A stretch of 43,101 nucleotides of DNA, taken from the NCBI GenBank assembly GCA_903925075.1, contig CAIYDQ010000199.1, positions 1-43,101 on the forward strand, written 5' to 3'. Shown one piece after another: positions 42,962 through 43,101 of the stretch. Source of the stretch: an uncultured Geobacter sp. (lineage in GTDB: Bacteria; Desulfobacterota; Desulfuromonadia; Geobacterales; Geobacteraceae). The notes beneath the pieces were generated by a model. It was not told the DNA's origin. It saw only the letters and a list, made by a program, of their open reading frames with translations, and did not search any database. The first letter of the stretch is position 1; the number at the start of each line of letters is the position of its first letter. Both the position numbers and the translations under genes were made by a program.

Positions 42962-43101
42962 TTAAAACTCCTGCGACATCGCCTTTACTTCGCCAGCCGT
43001 GAACACGGGTCCGTCCTTGCAGACGTAGACGTTGCCGACGTTGCAGCGGCCGCATTTGCCGACGCCGCATTTCATCCTGTTCTCCAGCGTGGTGTAGATG
43101 G
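42962..43101 (-). CDS. Iron-sulfur flavoprotein subunit, C-terminal end (partial; hydrogenase/sulfhydrogenase gamma-like)
   Basis: The frame is open to the window edge and ends in TAA at 42962. The last 45 residues contain [17 protein letters not shown], a C-x4-C-x2-C-x7-C [2Fe-2S] motif like that closing PyrK/DHOD-B and the gamma subunit of cytoplasmic sulfhydrogenases, followed by [14 protein letters not shown]. This protein passes electrons between FAD/NAD(P) and iron-sulfur clusters. The main part of the gene lies outside the window, so hydrogenase versus sulfite-reductase-type partner cannot be decided. Confidence 0.8.
   Translation of the reverse strand, partial: IYTTLENRMKCGVGKCGRCNVGNVYVCKDGPVFTAGEVKAMSQEF

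Noticed and set aside
1-43101. c-di-GMP (GEMM) riboswitch, tRNA genes, CRISPR arrays or insertion sequences
   Set aside because: I looked for GEMM-like conserved cores, tRNA cloverleaf features, regularly spaced repeats and transposase motifs and saw none convincing by eye.

Overview
The window is high-GC DNA (mostly above 60% GC) from a Gram-negative anaerobe. It encodes outer-membrane proteins (Pal, TolC, a TonB receptor, beta-barrels), many chemotaxis and two-component signalling proteins, and radical SAM maturases of types I associate with Geobacter genomes. My inference is a member of the Geobacteraceae/Geomonas group (Desulfuromonadota). No rRNA, tRNA, CRISPR array, insertion sequence or phage gene was recognised, so the window looks chromosomal.

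Layout. 1-5.6 kb: the tail of an RND/MMPL transporter, Pal, a duplicated outer-membrane barrel, superoxide dismutase, a PAP2 phosphatase and a small membrane protein, with two copies of one terminator element between them. 5.8-12.0 kb: a tripartite efflux operon (MacA-like adaptor, separate ABC ATPase and permease, TolC-like channel) ending in an MFS exporter. 12.0-17.4 kb: a small protein, tcdA, pta with its own promoter and palindrome, and a molybdenum-cofactor operon (moeA-moaC-mogA) behind a structured leader that resembles a Moco riboswitch and ends in a terminator. 17.4-20.6 kb: a feruloyl-CoA-synthase-like enzyme and three small genes (YbjQ-like, zinc ribbon, DksA/TraR-like). 20.7-26.1 kb: a BioD-like/DRTGG protein, a receiver-PAS-PAS-PP2C phosphatase, an HD protein and a sigma-54 response regulator.

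26.2-32.4 kb holds the most unusual locus. A 33-codon gene at 27562-27663 (minus strand) encodes a small peptide ending in a Cys/Phe-rich core. It lies directly upstream of a radical SAM/SPASM enzyme and looks like a ribosomally made, modified peptide of the 'geopeptide' kind. Divergent from it run a TonB-dependent receptor, a periplasmic binding protein and a membrane histidine kinase whose genes overlap. The sigma-54 regulator on the far side of the maturase has no kinase next to it and could be the partner.

32.6-37.7 kb is a cheW-mcp-cheA-cheB operon in which CheA carries a C-terminal receiver and CheB has none, the same arrangement as Myxococcus FrzE/FrzG; no cheR is present. 38.0-41.3 kb holds a second, canonical MCP in an operon with a FIST-domain protein and a 63-residue protein. 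41.4-43.1 kb holds a second radical SAM/SPASM enzyme (putative metalloenzyme maturase type), a small ribbon-helix-helix-like protein and the end of an iron-sulfur flavoprotein subunit of hydrogenase-associated type.
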